Of a stretch of 64,000 bases of DNA, positions 22,129 to 34,191 are shown in pieces. Origin of the DNA: Amaurobius ferox (lineage: Eukaryota; Arthropoda; Arachnida; Araneae; Amaurobiidae); NCBI GenBank assembly GCA_951213105.1, contig OX578140.1, forward strand, positions 123,373,649 through 123,437,648. Reading direction: 5' to 3'. A program made the translations under genes and the position numbers. The first letter of the stretch is position 1. Each line of letters begins with the position of its first letter. Below the pieces are notes generated by a model. The model was not told the origin of the DNA. It saw only the letters and a list, made by a program, of their open reading frames with translations, and did no database searches.

Positions 22129-24440
22129 TTATAATATTGTGATTTTTTTTATTTCTACTCAAACAATTCATTACCCCTATCCCCATGTTCTAGTCAACTT
22201 AAAACATTCGAGTTATTATTATTCTTATATAAAGTTTTATTGTATGATATGCGGTATTGCTCTGTCCATTTTTATTTTCAAAACCCAGAATAAAATGAAA
22301 TACAGACCCTCCTCTTTTCCAACGAATGGAAATTCTTTATTACCCCACTCGAAATTCACATTTTTTAATCTCTCCCTCCCCCTTCCCCCCTGTTTTTGAA
22401 TTAATTTAGAAGCATTTGGGTATTTCCCTGTGTTTCTGTTGGGCCAATGTATCTCTAAATTCTTTCCATATGTTTTCGTTTATTATCTTTTACAAAATTA
22501 CTGAAATAATATTGAGTTTTTTACCGCCTTGTCCTCAATAATTGCAAATATGATCCCCCTCTGTTAGTTTTGTGATGCATTTTATCTTTTGGCAGAAAAA
22601 TAGAATATTTTTTTATTTTTACTCCCCTCCCCCTTTCCTTCCTAATTGTTATCCCCCTTTTCTATTCTAAGTATTTTTCGTGACTTTGGATTAGATTTTG
22701 TATCTTCTAATATTTTTTTATTTATTTTCATTCACTTGTCACAAACTCAGGAATATTTTAAACATTACATTTCTATCGTCTTCACCCCAGTGAATCTATA
22801 ATAAAAAGAAGAATCTGTCTGTTTGTCTGTCCACAGTACCGCGCGATATCTACCGCACTGAATTTTTTCACACAGTCGCATCTCCGGTCACACATTAAGC
22901 TGCCATAAGCTTCAACACAGTCGCATCTATACCTGAACTAATGCATCTCAAAGGCCTTTTTAAAAATTTAAATTAGATTTTTAAAGAAATTTTTAAATTC
23001 TAAAATCAGTTAATCTCTAGCTACCGATATGATCTAGCAGCTATATTCGCGATTTAACAGTTACAGAACCTCCAGTCATCGATATGATCTAACAGCTACC
23101 CATACGATTTAACAGCTACCGTAACGATCTAATGCCACGTTCATCTCCTACAGGTTATTAATCTTTCATTCATTTATTTTTTGCATTACGGAGAGCCTGT
23201 ATTTTCTTTTTACTTTGCGGATAGCGTACTGGTAATTTGTCGTCGGTTTAAGATTTAAAGAAAATTGAGTAGTGTTATCTGTAAATGTATTATTTAAGTA
23301 GCGGGGTTTATTTACGTCCGAGTCAACGCTGAGTAATTCGTTCCATTGATAAAAACAACTGTTAAATTCGTCAAGGCGTAAAACTTTCTTGTAATTTGGC
23401 TAGTATTCCATTATTCTGTAACTGTGTCCCTACAGGATTTGAATCAGATTTTAGAGGGGCTACAATGGACAATAACAAACAGCTTCGAAATAGGATTTCA
23501 GGTTTTTATCTGCGAAATAAGAAACGCAATAAATTAAAATGTTTTTGTGTTTTTAATCTAGTATTTAAATATTAGCTATTTAAATAAATTGCTGATAATA
23601 ACCTGTAAAATTCTGAATTATCCTGTTATATTATATATTTGCTTTTTAGGGATTGAAATGCTTTTCCTTTATCTCTCCCCTTTCCTAATTTGTTCACGAG
23701 ATCATTAGTTTGATTTGTTTATAATGTATCACTGTAAAATGTACAAATAATTCATAAGATTTATGTAATTCCAAATTCAAATTTTATTAGAAAAAATAAT
23801 GGTGAGGGCAACTTTCATGGCCGGCCCTAGATGCAGTGCAGTAAGTTACTTCTGACTCCTGATAAATTCAGGAAAATATAATCGGCGGTGGCTCCAGTTC
23901 AATGGAGCTGAAATTGTTTTAAGTGAATTATATATTGGTAAGATAAAATTCCAGTAAAGTTCAATAAGTTTATTCGATTTCTTCAGATTTATTTGTTTCC
24001 TTTACAGGCTTGCAAAACAATATAAATTACTAACTAACTATTTATAGATAGCTAGCGCTTTTAGTTTTCGCCCTGATTTCATCTGAAAATTCCGACCATA
24101 GACTCCACTTTAATATATTCGATTATTTTACTAACTTGATTTGCGGTATAAAAATTAAACTTACTGACGAGATTTTATATTCTAGCTAATCTATAAACTT
24201 GCGGCACATAAATACGTATTTGAGTGCGTATATTTCCAGCTATTCTGTTCAAACCTCGCCAATCATTAAACATCTTTAGAATCCCCATGTTCATCTAACT
24301 TCCTAATTATTTTTAAAACAAAACAAAATATCTTGTGGTTGTGTACCAATGTTTCACAAAAGAGTAAGTAATCAAAATGAGTTGCAACAATCGTGGCTTT
24401 TCAAATATTACAGCTTTTCCACCCATTGGAAAACTTGAAT
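22129..24440. other. Interior of the 8.5-kb hAT-like element, no gene
   Basis: AT-rich sequence with C-rich patches (22370-22390, 22620-22660). Around 22795-23130 a block starting CTATAATAAAAAGAAG has TCTGTCTGTTTGTC and then a short degenerate tandem repeat of AACAGCTACC-GATCT type (23020-23130). No coding exon was recognised. Confidence 0.4.
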
Positions 24441-24506
24441 TTTGAAGTATAGTGGTTATAATTTCGATATGTTAAAATATCGAAATTATAACCACTATAC
24501 TTCAAA
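24441..24506. repeat. Perfect 30-bp inverted repeat with 6-nt loop
   Basis: TTTGAAGTATAGTGGTTATA and the next ten bases (24441-24470) are followed by GTTAAA and then by the exact reverse complement (24477-24506). The DNA could extrude as a cruciform and an RNA copy would form a 30-bp hairpin. Confidence 0.9.
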
Positions 24507-24529
24507 CTTCAAACATCAGGAAAGTGACC

Positions 24530-25155
24530 TAAAATCCAATTATATACAATTGTAGGAGTTTTAAAGAGCAATAAATTCATGCTTATTGTTTATAGCTATC
24601 ACTTCTGCTTTTTAAGATATAAGCATTACAAACTTGAAAAACATCAAATTTTCAAACTTCTTTCAAACTTTCAAAAGACGATTACTTGGAAACTATAAAA
24701 GGTTTTTTAAATATACATATAAATGTAGAAACTAAATTTCCGCATACATATTTTTGTCGCTTACTAATTATATCGATCTTTTATACTTTCGGTGATATTT
24801 CGAGTGAAATCTGAAACATGTTAAAACATTTTTTTTTTTTAATTTCAAAGTTTAAGTTTTTCCTCCCCCCCCCCCCCCTCCACCTCTCAAAAAAAAAAGT
24901 AAGTTCGATCCAATTATATACACTTGTAGGGATTTCAAAGAGCTTCAAATTCATGCTTATTGCTCAAGTCTAGATCTTTTAATTTTTAAGATGTAACAAA
25001 TTTGAAAATTAGAAATTTTCCAGTCTTCTTCAATTTGGCAAGGCGATTGCTTACTCGAGAACTATAAAAGCTTTTCGTAATAACAAATATAGATTTTTAT
25101 GCTAAATTTCCTAGTACGTATTTTTGTCGTTTACTATTTATATCTATATTTTATA
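24530..25155 (+). repeat. Two-copy direct repeat, period about 370 bp
   Basis: ATCCAATTATATACA occurs at about 24535 and 24910, each followed by TTGTAGG, AAAGAGC, AAATTCATGCTTATTG, then GAAACTATAAAAGGTTTT or GAGAACTATAAAAGCTTTT and TATTTTTGTCG. The copies are substantially diverged. Runs of C (about 24863-24878) and A separate them. Confidence 0.6.
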
Positions 25156-26963
25156 GTTTAAAATGAAAACAAGAATAAAAAAAGAAACCACTCGCTCGGA
25201 CAGATACCTTTTTGCTTTCTAGAAAAATGTTCTAAATATTGAAATCATTATTATTAGCTCCAAAGAGTTCACACTTTTCGTATCGCTTCGTTTTCTCTAC
25301 ACAGAAACCTCAAACATAGCTGTTACTCGCGTAAAAAACAAACAAACAAACAAAAAAACCGCTTATATCCACGTCCTAGAATTTATTTCACAATCATATT
25401 AGCAGTGTATTAATTAACGTAAACAGAAATTTATAGCATTATTGAACAAAACAAAATTGACTTGTCTTTCCTCGTGAATGAAATGCGCTATATATACGAG
25501 AATGTCGATAATAGATATATCGTATAAATACTCTTTTATTAATTTTATGCATCATTTTTTATCCATATATTCGAAAAACGTGTAATAGCACGAGAACGGT
25601 TCATATGTTGTCTAAAGTAAGTTCCATTTGATTTCTACTGAAAACTTACATATAACATGATTGTTTCTTTAATATTTTTGGATGTCGTTTTTTTCATGAT
25701 TTAAAAGAAGTTTGAAAATTTGCGACCTTCCGAATGTTCTTTGCCCTTTAAAATCATAAATTTTATTCGCTTCATTCCATTCATTCTAACATTATACTCA
25801 CATACGCACAGACATCCCATTAAAAATAATTGATTCGGGTTAAAGGAAGCCCAAAACGTATATTAATCTGTCGAAAATTCCAGTTTTCGACCCCATCAAT
25901 ATTTTTCCTATATATTATTTGTGTGCAGGGAAATTACAAATAAAGTCGAAAATTCAGTTATGTATTATAAATTATTGCTATATTATATATGTATGTAGAA
26001 ATAAATGTAAAGCATTACATTTTCTAAACCGCTAATTAGAGCTATAAACTTAGATGAGAATAACATTTGATAGGTCATTGAAATTAAATAATTTTCGTAA
26101 GGTGATGGTGATCCTGTTTCTAAGGGGGTTAGGTCCCCTCCTGCTCTTGCGTATCTAAGATGCTTTGCTCTTAATGGCTTTCTCGTATAATTATGAAAAA
26201 AGTCCAGATCTTATTCACACACTTATGCAGAAGTCATCAGTACTGAGAGAGACGCGGGATTCGTCTCTAAACATACCTCTAATCGGACACTGTCTAGGTC
26301 AACCGAGTTAAATACCAATCCAGGCGGCTCTGCCTATGTTGAGGGGTGAGTGGTAGACGCGTTAATGGACGTCGACACTTAATACCACCTTCACCCAGTC
26401 GTCTTTGAATGATATATATTGAGACAGGATGCATGGGGATGCCAAATGCTTTCGATTGGCTAATAGCGACGCCATTGGAGTAGACGTGGCTCCTCTCCTG
26501 ACTGCACGATCCTCTCGAGCAGTTGCCTGTCTGGGGCGTTCTGAGACTCTGCTGCGGTTACATAGGTCTTCTCTGATCCATTGTTTTCATCACCGAGCAA
26601 CTACCAAATCGCTCCGACCAAGATGGCGACTGATACGTCTGTTGGACCAACCAGTTTCCCTTGGGTCAATGATGCAACTTCTCTCAAAATCAGACAATTG
26701 ATCGTACTGCTGTCGAGTACGTCTCAAAGGCATCTTTGTACACAATTTTCAGTATTAAAGCAGAAAATCCAGTTCCAATTGTCCGTAAGAAGCTCGGTTG
26801 TTTTAAATGCTGCACGATACGTCGTTCTCATGTGCGTTGCATGAGCCCTATAACGTCATTGACTTTGGCAGTTTGATCATTTGCATAACTCTTAAAACGA
26901 AATTTGCATGCTCAGTTTCGAGGCTGTAGCTCAATTTATATATAACTCTATCATTGGATTTTC

Positions 26964-26965
<2 letters not shown>
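25156..26965. other. hAT-like element interior, no supported gene
   Basis: AT-rich to 26100, then a GC-richer stretch at 26100-26880. Two overlapping frames in it (26429-26701 and 26581-26844) have no recognisable domain, and their starts lack support. This may be a fragment of a repeat common in the genome. No RNA gene was recognised. Confidence 0.4.

Positions 26966-26967
<2 letters not shown>

Positions 26968-27028
<61 letters not shown>
26968..27028. repeat. (AT)n microsatellite
   Basis: About 30 uninterrupted AT dinucleotides lie just inside the right end of the 8.5-kb hAT-like element. Confidence 0.9.
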
Positions 27029-27031
<3 letters not shown>

Positions 27032-27105
27032 GGTGTGGGTGAAGGGCGGCCTCAAGCAATTTTGCCCACACAGGAAAATATCCTTGAACCGGCCCTGTGT
27101 TTATG

Positions 27106-27265
27106 TTGAGTAAGGAAGCGGAGCCAGCAAGGCGCCGGGCACCGTAACTATGAAGCTGAAGTCGTGGCTGTTGCAGAGTCTTATATAACCAATTGTGAGT
27201 ATGCGCATTGGCGCATTCACAGGTCAGCAGAGTCTGTGCAGTCCCGCAGGAACGGTAGCACCACA
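27106..27265 (-). repeat. gypsy 3' LTR, proximal part
   Basis: It matches 30055-30208 of the other LTR (GAGTAAGGAAGCGGAGC, GTCTTATATAACCAATTGTG, GCAGTCCCGCAGGAA). On the minus strand it begins TGTGGTGC immediately after the polypurine tract. Confidence 0.8.
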
Positions 27266-27280
27266 GTACTCCCCCCTAGG

Positions 27281-29289
27281 AAAAAACTGCTAGAGCCTGA
27301 AAATGAAATATAGGCTTAGACGACCGGCCAGACCTAGATAATCTATGGCTGCCAGAACTGGGAGTATCCCAGACACACCTGCATCGGGATCCACCACACA
27401 CTTCATGTAGCTGAAATGAAGAATCTAATCACACGTGTAGATGCATCACAAACATGGAATTATTACAGGCAGGGAAAGACATGAGAAGCAAATCAAGACC
27501 TGTAAGCGTTTCTAAAAAATACCTGATCTTGTTACTATGACAAGTGTTTTATCATATTATGCTTGCTTCTGACAAGGGTTCCCAACAGCAAATATCTCTG
27601 TCGTGACTCTCAAAGCATCGATGACAAAAAACTTAATACTACCAAAGAAAAAAAACCAACTCACGATAACATCCTTAAATTCATTTGCTAATGCCATTAA
27701 TTTCAGTGGATCAAACCTCCTAAGTCCAAAAAAAACCAATGGGCCAGTAGTATAACTCAAAACGCATAACAAAATCACTCTCTGTGTTCCTACGCCTTTG
27801 AAGATTGGAACCAAACACTTATGGAAAGATCGGAAATTTTGAAACCGTACCAATATATTCCCCTAGTCAACGATAAGCCTACAGCTGATCCAAAAAACGA
27901 ACCATGCGTAAACTACTTTATTTGAGCATACCAGATACACCGGTTCTTGAAATGGACCAAAAAAAACTCGAACCTGCCTAGGAAATCCGCATCAAAAAGA
28001 GCATCACAATATCAGCAATTAAATTCCAATTAACTGCCTTCCAAAATCCGAAATGTAAATCCAAACCAAATACTGCCGAATGTTTTAATCCAGATCCATT
28101 AGCCGTACACAAAGTTAAATTACACGGGTCAGTCCGTAAGACAAGTCTTTCAAGAAACAACAGTACACGAACCTGATGAAGACCTATTCTTTCTGCGTCT
28201 GAAACTGCCCCATCGGAGCGAACAGTTTTTGACTTAGAAATGGAACTCAGCTCACAGATTGCATTTTTTAACACAGCCCTTACTGTCCCGATTACTTTCA
28301 ACTCCGAACTATCTCTCGAAATATTCGAAATTACAGCAGTATATATGGACAAACACTAAGTATACGCTGAACCTGAGCCGGTAGTCTTTACATCATAAGG
28401 TAAGCCATGCACTTTCACTAAGCTCAGCACCATTTAAACTATGGGAACTTTAAAATGAAATGCCAGGGACTTTAAAATGAAATCACGAAAGCATTTGAAG
28501 ATACGTGTATCTACTACTGAATAAAATCCACTCCCGGTGCTTTAAAAGCTGCCCTACAAAGATTCGCCTGTTCTGGTTGCGTTTCCCGCTGAAACTGAAC
28601 TCTTACACTGCTACTCTTTTACCTAACATATCTACCGAACTGGCATAAACCCTCAATTCTGAAGTACTTTTCAAAAATCAAGTTTCAACACAATTCCAAG
28701 GTCAATGCAAAAAACTCTAATCCCGGCTTTACAACTGGTTTACTAGCATACACATTACGACAACCTCAGAGCACACATGAACATGAAAAAATGACAGATA
28801 ATTGTAAACCATCAAGAAATTACATATTTGTATATAACATGTAAAAATACTCGATCATGTACAATCACAATCTGGGATAAGACGAGACCTATTAAAAAGA
28901 TTTAAAAATATGGTAATGCATTAATTATGCCAATTGTAAAAATATTATAAAACCCTAAGTTTCAATATCTACAACTTCTAACCTGGCAAGCTCTCAATAT
29001 CCACATTCCATTAAAAAAAACGCGGATTGAACTCATGTATAGCATACTTAAAAACACCAGCCTACATATCCCAGCAGCATGTAAAACAATATCTCATGTC
29101 AAAAAACACTCGTACAAGACAGGTCATGAAATGCGCTCAGCTTTCACCTACCTGAACTCTTTCTCCTTTAAGCAGCTTCGAATGAAACTTGGTCCACTAC
29201 CGCTGAACTGACATCAGAACGAGCCATTTCTGGTCACAGACAAAGCAGAATCCAAGCGAGTCATATATCCCTCCAAGTCCAGTCCACCT
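27281..29289 (-). pseudogene. gypsy internal region with protease-domain relic
   Basis: On the minus strand a 124-codon frame (28352-27978) runs into the signature of the aspartic-protease region of Ty3/gypsy Pol: TANGS followed by an FG-rich strand, and then, in a neighbouring frame near 27990, DADFLGRF, which corresponds to the usual GADFL motif. The reading shifts frame at least once and the motif region is eroded. No reverse transcriptase, RNase H or integrase motif is present in the remaining 2 kb. The frame at 27853-27557 is not recognised. Confidence 0.5.
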
Positions 29290-29824
29290 CTGGTGTGGGG
29301 CGAGTTACATCAAAACGAGCTGTCTCCACTCACATCCGGGTCTACTACTTTAGTGAAGGGGCGAGTTACGCCAGAACGGTTGGAATGTATGTCCCCACTT
29401 TGGAGAATTGGAAAAGTTATTGTGAGGGGTCAGCTGCATCAGATGAGTTGCATCCTTCCACGCCTGGTCACCGCCCTGGAGAATTGGAAAAGACCATGCG
29501 AAGGGTCAGCTGCATCGGGACGAGTTACATCAGTACGAGTTGCATCCATTCACGTCCAGGTCTACCACTTTAGTTGAGCAGGTACCCCGAACGGGGGGTA
29601 GGGGTGGTGAGTTACATTAGAACGAGCTGCATCCACTCACGTCTGGGTCAACTACTTTAGTTGAGCGGGTACCCCGAATGGGGGACGAGGGTCGAGTTAC
29701 ATTAGAATGAGCTGTATCCACCCACATCCGGGTCAACCACTTTAGTGAGCATGGTACCCCAAACGGGGTGTGCAGATACAGCTATACGTACAAGAGCTGT
29801 AGGTATCACATCCGGTGTGACCAC
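29290..29824 (-). repeat. Tandem copies of the LTR-end/primer-site/leader unit
   Basis: On the + strand the blocks CGAGTTACAT, CCACTCACRTC, CCACTTTAGT and GGTACCCCGAA recur at about 29300-29350, 29520-29600, 29610-29680 and 29690-29780, ending at the true LTR border at 29824. Read on the minus strand each unit has the last bases of the LTR, a TGG-starting primer-site-like sequence, and leader. Unit length is about 90-100 bp. Two longer variants with GGAGAATTGGAAAAG occur at 29400-29500. The two frames here (29293-29577) are repeat by-products. Confidence 0.65.
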
Positions 29825-30208
29825 TTTAGTGAAGTACCCCAGAATGGAGGTTTAGGTCACTACTTCGGTATATTAGACCTAACATACTTATTATAGGTTG
29901 CATTAATTGTGGACTACAGCTATTCGTACAAGAACACTCGACTCATTAGAAACTTCACATTTAATAATCCAAACTTAAACACAACGATGCAGGTACTTTA
30001 CATGCTGTACTTAAAAGATTACAGCGTAAGTTGTCCTAATCCATGCATGCTTATGTTGAGTAAGGAAGCGGAGCTGACAAGGCACCGTAACTACGAAGCT
30101 GAAGTTGTGGCGGTTGCAGAGTCTTATATAACCAATTGTGAGCATGTGCATTGGCACATTCACAAGTCAGCAGAGTCTGTGCAGTCCCGCAGGAATGGTG
30201 GCACCACA
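29825..30208 (-). repeat. gypsy 5' LTR, intact length
   Basis: This 384-bp copy starts TGTGGTGCCACC on the minus strand. It carries GGTTATATAAGACTC, a plausible TATA region, about 70-80 nt in. It ends near TTCACTAAA before the primer-site-like TGGTCACACCGG. A 135-codon frame (29909-30316) spans the LTR and flank and is not a gene. Confidence 0.75.
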
Positions 30209-30212
30209 TGGT

Positions 30213-30420
30213 CTATCCCTTTCTGTGTCTGTAATAGGAAATTACATGCTTTGGGGAATAACTCAAGAACCAAAGCAGCAAGAAAGCTTAAATGTGGTAT
30301 TTGTTCTCTTTCATGATATATTAATTTTGTTTTTTTAATCTCCGGTATAGCTCTTTTAGGGTCCACCTTAGGAAAATACATGTTTTGGGGGAAATTCAAG
30401 TGAGCAAAAACTAAATTTTA
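30213..30420 (+). repeat. ~140-bp satellite, fourth segment
   Basis: CTATCCCTTTCTGTGTCTGTAA, GGGGAATAACTCAAGAACC and AAGCAGCAAGAAAGCTTAAA continue the unit that broke off at 18350. This places the gypsy insertion inside one unit of the array. Confidence 0.6.
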
Positions 30421-32474
30421 ATGATCCACACAAAGATATATTTTAAAATGGAGTAAAAAGGAAATAAATTAAAAACATTTTATTTGCTAATTTTGGTTCC
30501 TGGTTTTATGTCTCCAAATTATTTTATTACACTTCATCACTGATGGTTTGAAAGTTCAAAATATCTTCATAAACAAAACATTTGGTTTAGCAATATAGAA
30601 ATAAAATCATTATTAAAAACTTGTGTTTCTAAAAAATTTAAAATTAATGTTTCCAACTAAGTAACCTGATCAGCTGGTAACAGTGCAGCAGTATGCCATG
30701 CAACCTGTGTTCGGCCTGAGAGTCAGACCAACCTAAAAATTTACCTATGTGGCCATTGAAAACCTTCTAGCGTTAGATAACTAACACTAGTCCATATTGT
30801 TTAACAATGTGAATAGCCATAAAAGTTTGATGATCGTGCTGTCCCTTTATTATATGATAAGGTGCCAACTCCTATTCAGCACATGGATTGGACCAATCAA
30901 AAACCTGGATGTTCCTGGTCCATGATTATGATTGGAGAATTATGTTGATCAGAATGTTCTCTTTGTTGATTGGAAAGCACTTGAATCAAAGCAGCCCTCA
31001 AACCCATTAGCCCATCAAACTAAAAAAGGGAGTAAAATCTCAGTTTTGTTTTGGCTGTTTTTTTTTAAATTAGACAGATAAATTCGGAAGTCTCTCTAGA
31101 AGTCACAATTTTGATAAAGTAGAAAGTTATTTTAATACAGATTTTTAAGATGAGTAAAAACTGAGTTTATACAGTTTTCAAGTATTTTGCATATTAGTTA
31201 GTTTAAAACAGTCGCCATCAAAATACTTTTTATGGCACGGTCTTCCAAATTTTTCATTCTGAAGTTTTATCTCTTAGCTCTCGAAAAGTGCAATTGATTT
31301 CATTGTCACTATATTTATTAATTTTTTACAATTAAATTAAAGATTTAATAACTGTCTTTTTAAACTCTCACACAGTAGAGCTTTGGAGCAAAACATTTTT
31401 TCCGTATCAGTATACTTTGGGTTATTCTGATTTTTATATGACGGTATACAGCTTGAATGACTAACTGGTTACAAACTGTGTTCTTGATGGCTCATTGTTG
31501 CTGGGAGATGGGTGGGAAGTGGAGTAGAATATTCTATAATGGATATTTGCTCTTTGCGGTACTGGTTATTTTGACTCATTTTATACTTAGATATCCTAGT
31601 AGAATAGATAAATAACAGAAGCCGGAAGAATGGTTTAAATATTTTCTTAGTTGGGATTAAACAGTAGGGGCTTTTTGGATGACCCCCTACTTCCATAAAG
31701 TAATTAAGGAAGTGTATCGGCACTTATGATCCACATAGGTGGTCGAGGATTAACTCGCTTATAATAATCATTCAAGCTGAAGTTGTGTGACCTCCTGCAG
31801 AGCACGGATACATGGGGTGGGGCACTAGCAGTTGATGAGCAGAATGTCAAGCAAAAATAGCCAATCAGAGTCAGATGTTTGACACCTCATCAAAACCAAA
31901 TGGTCAAAGTGAGAGTTATAAGTGAGATGTTATCTCTGAATTTATAATATTGTAAAAGATCAGAAGATTCCATCTACTCTTTAGGATATCTATGATTTTA
32001 TACTGGGGCTGTAACCTAGGATCAGGGCTATGAAAAGGGGCATGGAAGCCCTTTTTTAATTTTAGTTTTTAAAGAGTTAATTATTAAGTGACACCTACTT
32101 CAATTTTGATGCAATTTTCACATAGTATTTTCTGCTTGACCCACTCATCCTGCTTATGCTAAACTTGGATATAATTTTATTGCTTTATAACTTTTGTGCC
32201 CATACAAGAAGGGGCGGGCAAACAAAAGGGAGTGGGGGCTTTTGCACTCATGTAGTGGGTGCAGAACTTACCTAAAAGCTGATTGCTATATTTAGTGATT
32301 GCTGGTGGGCAAAGCTAACTAGTACAGTTTATTGTCATTTTGTTTAGAGTTATATTTAGACATATAGGGCACTCAGTGTATAGTTATAAGACAGATGCTT
32401 GAAGTGTTAAATTGCAAGTTAAGTATTAAATAGTTTATTGTATTTAGTATGTATTGTTATTTAGTATATATATA
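30421..32474. other. AT-rich intron sequence, nothing recognised
   Basis: No exon, RNA gene or bounded repeat is supported on either strand. An 84-codon minus frame (31723-31469) has no known motif. Confidence 0.45.
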
Positions 32475-32892
32475 CAGGGTCTTTATAATTAAAGTTCCAC
32501 TTTGAAATGGCCATAAAAGGAAAACTACTGGACAGAATGTTATCAAACTTGGTAATAGTTTACAGGAGATCATGGGATTTTATTTTCTGCAAAAAAAAAA
32601 AAAAAAAAAAAGTTCAAAAACTCACCGTCAGCGGGGAATGGTGCTGTATGCAATATTGTTAAACGAAATAAGACATGAAGACATTGATTTAAAAAGTTTT
32701 TAATCATTTCTAAAACATGTTACAAATCATGTTCAATGTGGCTTCCACCATTTTCTGAAAGCAAGTTAAATCGCATTACTGCGTTCTCAACAGTAGCTCT
32801 TAGCATATCAGGAGGAATGTTACGGACATGTCGGTGTATCACATTTTTCAATTCCGCCAAATTGTTTATGTTATCACCATAAACAGTGGCTT

Positions 32893-32952
32893 AGATATCA
32901 CAATTTTTATGCAGGACAGGGTTCCACCTCACATTGGTACATGTGTCAAACA
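32893..32952 (+). pseudogene. Mariner-type transposase fragment before the insertion
   Basis: It encodes ITIFMQDRVPPHIGTCVK, the second catalytic Asp block of the DDE/D domain in mariner-type transposases. The frame is continued by 38679-38975 once the hAT-like element is removed. Confidence 0.7.
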
Positions 32953-33069
32953 CAGGCCCCCACAAAGGGGGGGTCAGTTGGTACTACGGTACTGGGGCCC
33001 GTCAACTTTTAGGAGCCTGGGAACATTGTTGAGGATAAAATATTTATACATTTGTGTATGAATATATAG

Positions 33070-34179
33070 TTCTTTTTTCTAAATTACTTAAAGTTTTTGA
33101 AATTTACATATTATGCGTAATTATATAATTACAAATATAAATTAGATATAAAGCCTAAACACAACCTATAAGTTTGAATGAAAGAAAAGTGCAAGACATT
33201 TAGTAAGCATCTGATAAGTTGCGTTTGTTAGGACTCTATATCTCATTTCTGAAATAGTCAAAAAAGCCTCAAAGAAGGGCCTCTTAGTTTAATACAAGCC
33301 GTCTGGATACAGATAGCTTCAGTGTCATTGTGTTCAGAATCTGAAGGCAATAAAAACCGATCCCTACAGGAAGAAATTTTCTAGAATTACACCTAAATGG
33401 ATACGTTTATGAGCCTGGTGGGAAAGTTTGCTCATTCATGTTTACAGCTCATATCAATCACATCCAACTAACTACTGAGACGAACGACCCTTCTACAGGT
33501 TTCTTTTGTGAAATTATCAGTTTGGGAAGGGGGCGATCTTATCTTCCTGCTCTTCGAAGTCGTAAACCAATTAACGTGACTGGGTATCCATGGTCGTGTT
33601 CGACTGAATGCAGGGATGTTGAAAGAAAAATTCTAGTTTCTTCCTCCCTGGTATGGACTTACTCCCCACGTTGATTTCAGTTTCAGTGATAGACGATATT
33701 TCTTTACAGCAAGTTTATTTTAATTTCTCATGCAATTATATGGTAATCTCATATGTGTTATCAGTGCTAGTTGCTATTGCATCTCTCAACACGTGACTAA
33801 ATCTTATAAAAAAAATTATTCGCTGAAACAAATCCCAATGCAAAATCAAAATTTTAATGTATGTTCAAAATAATTTTCTTATATTTTTCAAATATTATTT
33901 TTAGATATATTAATCTTGAAACAAAGCTAATCTTAGAATGAATAAAAATTTATTTTATCATATTCCTATGCTGTTTTGTAAATTTAATTCTTTAAAATAA
34001 CTATAATTAAATATGTACAAAACTTCGGAGAAAATATTGCATTACAAAAGGGACATTAATGCTTTTGTGTTTATAATGCGTTTCTAAACTTTCACTTTAT
34101 ATTGTATGATTTTATGTTGAACTTGTTATTTACTAGGAACTGTGCTCAGTCAGTGAAAAGGAAAATTAACACCATCTCT
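33070..34179. other. hAT-like element interior left of the LINE, no gene called
   Basis: A 78-codon + frame at 33438-33674 and the antisense of 33180-33700 show no domain I can name. They could be decayed transposase. Otherwise the stretch is AT-rich. Confidence 0.35.
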
Positions 34180-34191
34180 ATCATATATTTA

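Larger units (their letters stand above)
18586..27097. mobile_element. 8.5-kb hAT-like element inserted in the LTR
   Basis: Left end CAGGCCCGGTTTAAGG and reverse-complemented right end CAGGGCCGGTTCAAGG are terminal inverted repeats; both continue into GGGC-rich sequence with a TGGGCAA block. TGTTTATG at 18578-18585 is repeated perfectly at 27098-27105, the 8-bp duplication of the hAT superfamily. No transposase was identified inside. Contents are a further transposon (19881-22122), AT-rich sequence, tandem repeats (24530-25155), a 30-bp hairpin and an AT microsatellite. Some of the length may come from further insertions I could not bound. Confidence 0.75.
18355..30208 (-). mobile_element. 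Ty3/gypsy-type LTR retrotransposon, defective, with split 3' LTR
   Basis: Read on the minus strand: 5' LTR 30208-29825, primer-binding and leader region 29824-29290, degenerate protease-region relic near 28352-27870, polypurine tract CCTAGGGGGGAGTAC at 27280-27266, then a 3' LTR split into 27265-27106 and 18585-18355 by an 8.5-kb element. The two LTRs are closely similar; the 7-bp length difference is explained by an extra block near 27122-27135. TGGT flanks it at 18351-18354 and 30209-30212, a 4-bp duplication usual for this group. Reverse transcriptase, RNase H and integrase are gone, leaving about 2.6 kb of internal DNA. Confidence 0.75.

Noticed and set aside
26429..26844. GC-richer pair of overlapping frames as a host gene
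   Set aside because: Two frames compete, no motif is seen, there are no splice partners, and the region lies inside a transposon-like insertion.
29293..29577. Two overlapping 92-94-codon frames as a small gene
   Set aside because: They read through tandem gypsy leader repeats and repeat their own residues. No gene-like signal.
29909..30316. 135-codon frame
   Set aside because: It spans the gypsy LTR and continues into satellite DNA, and has no domain.
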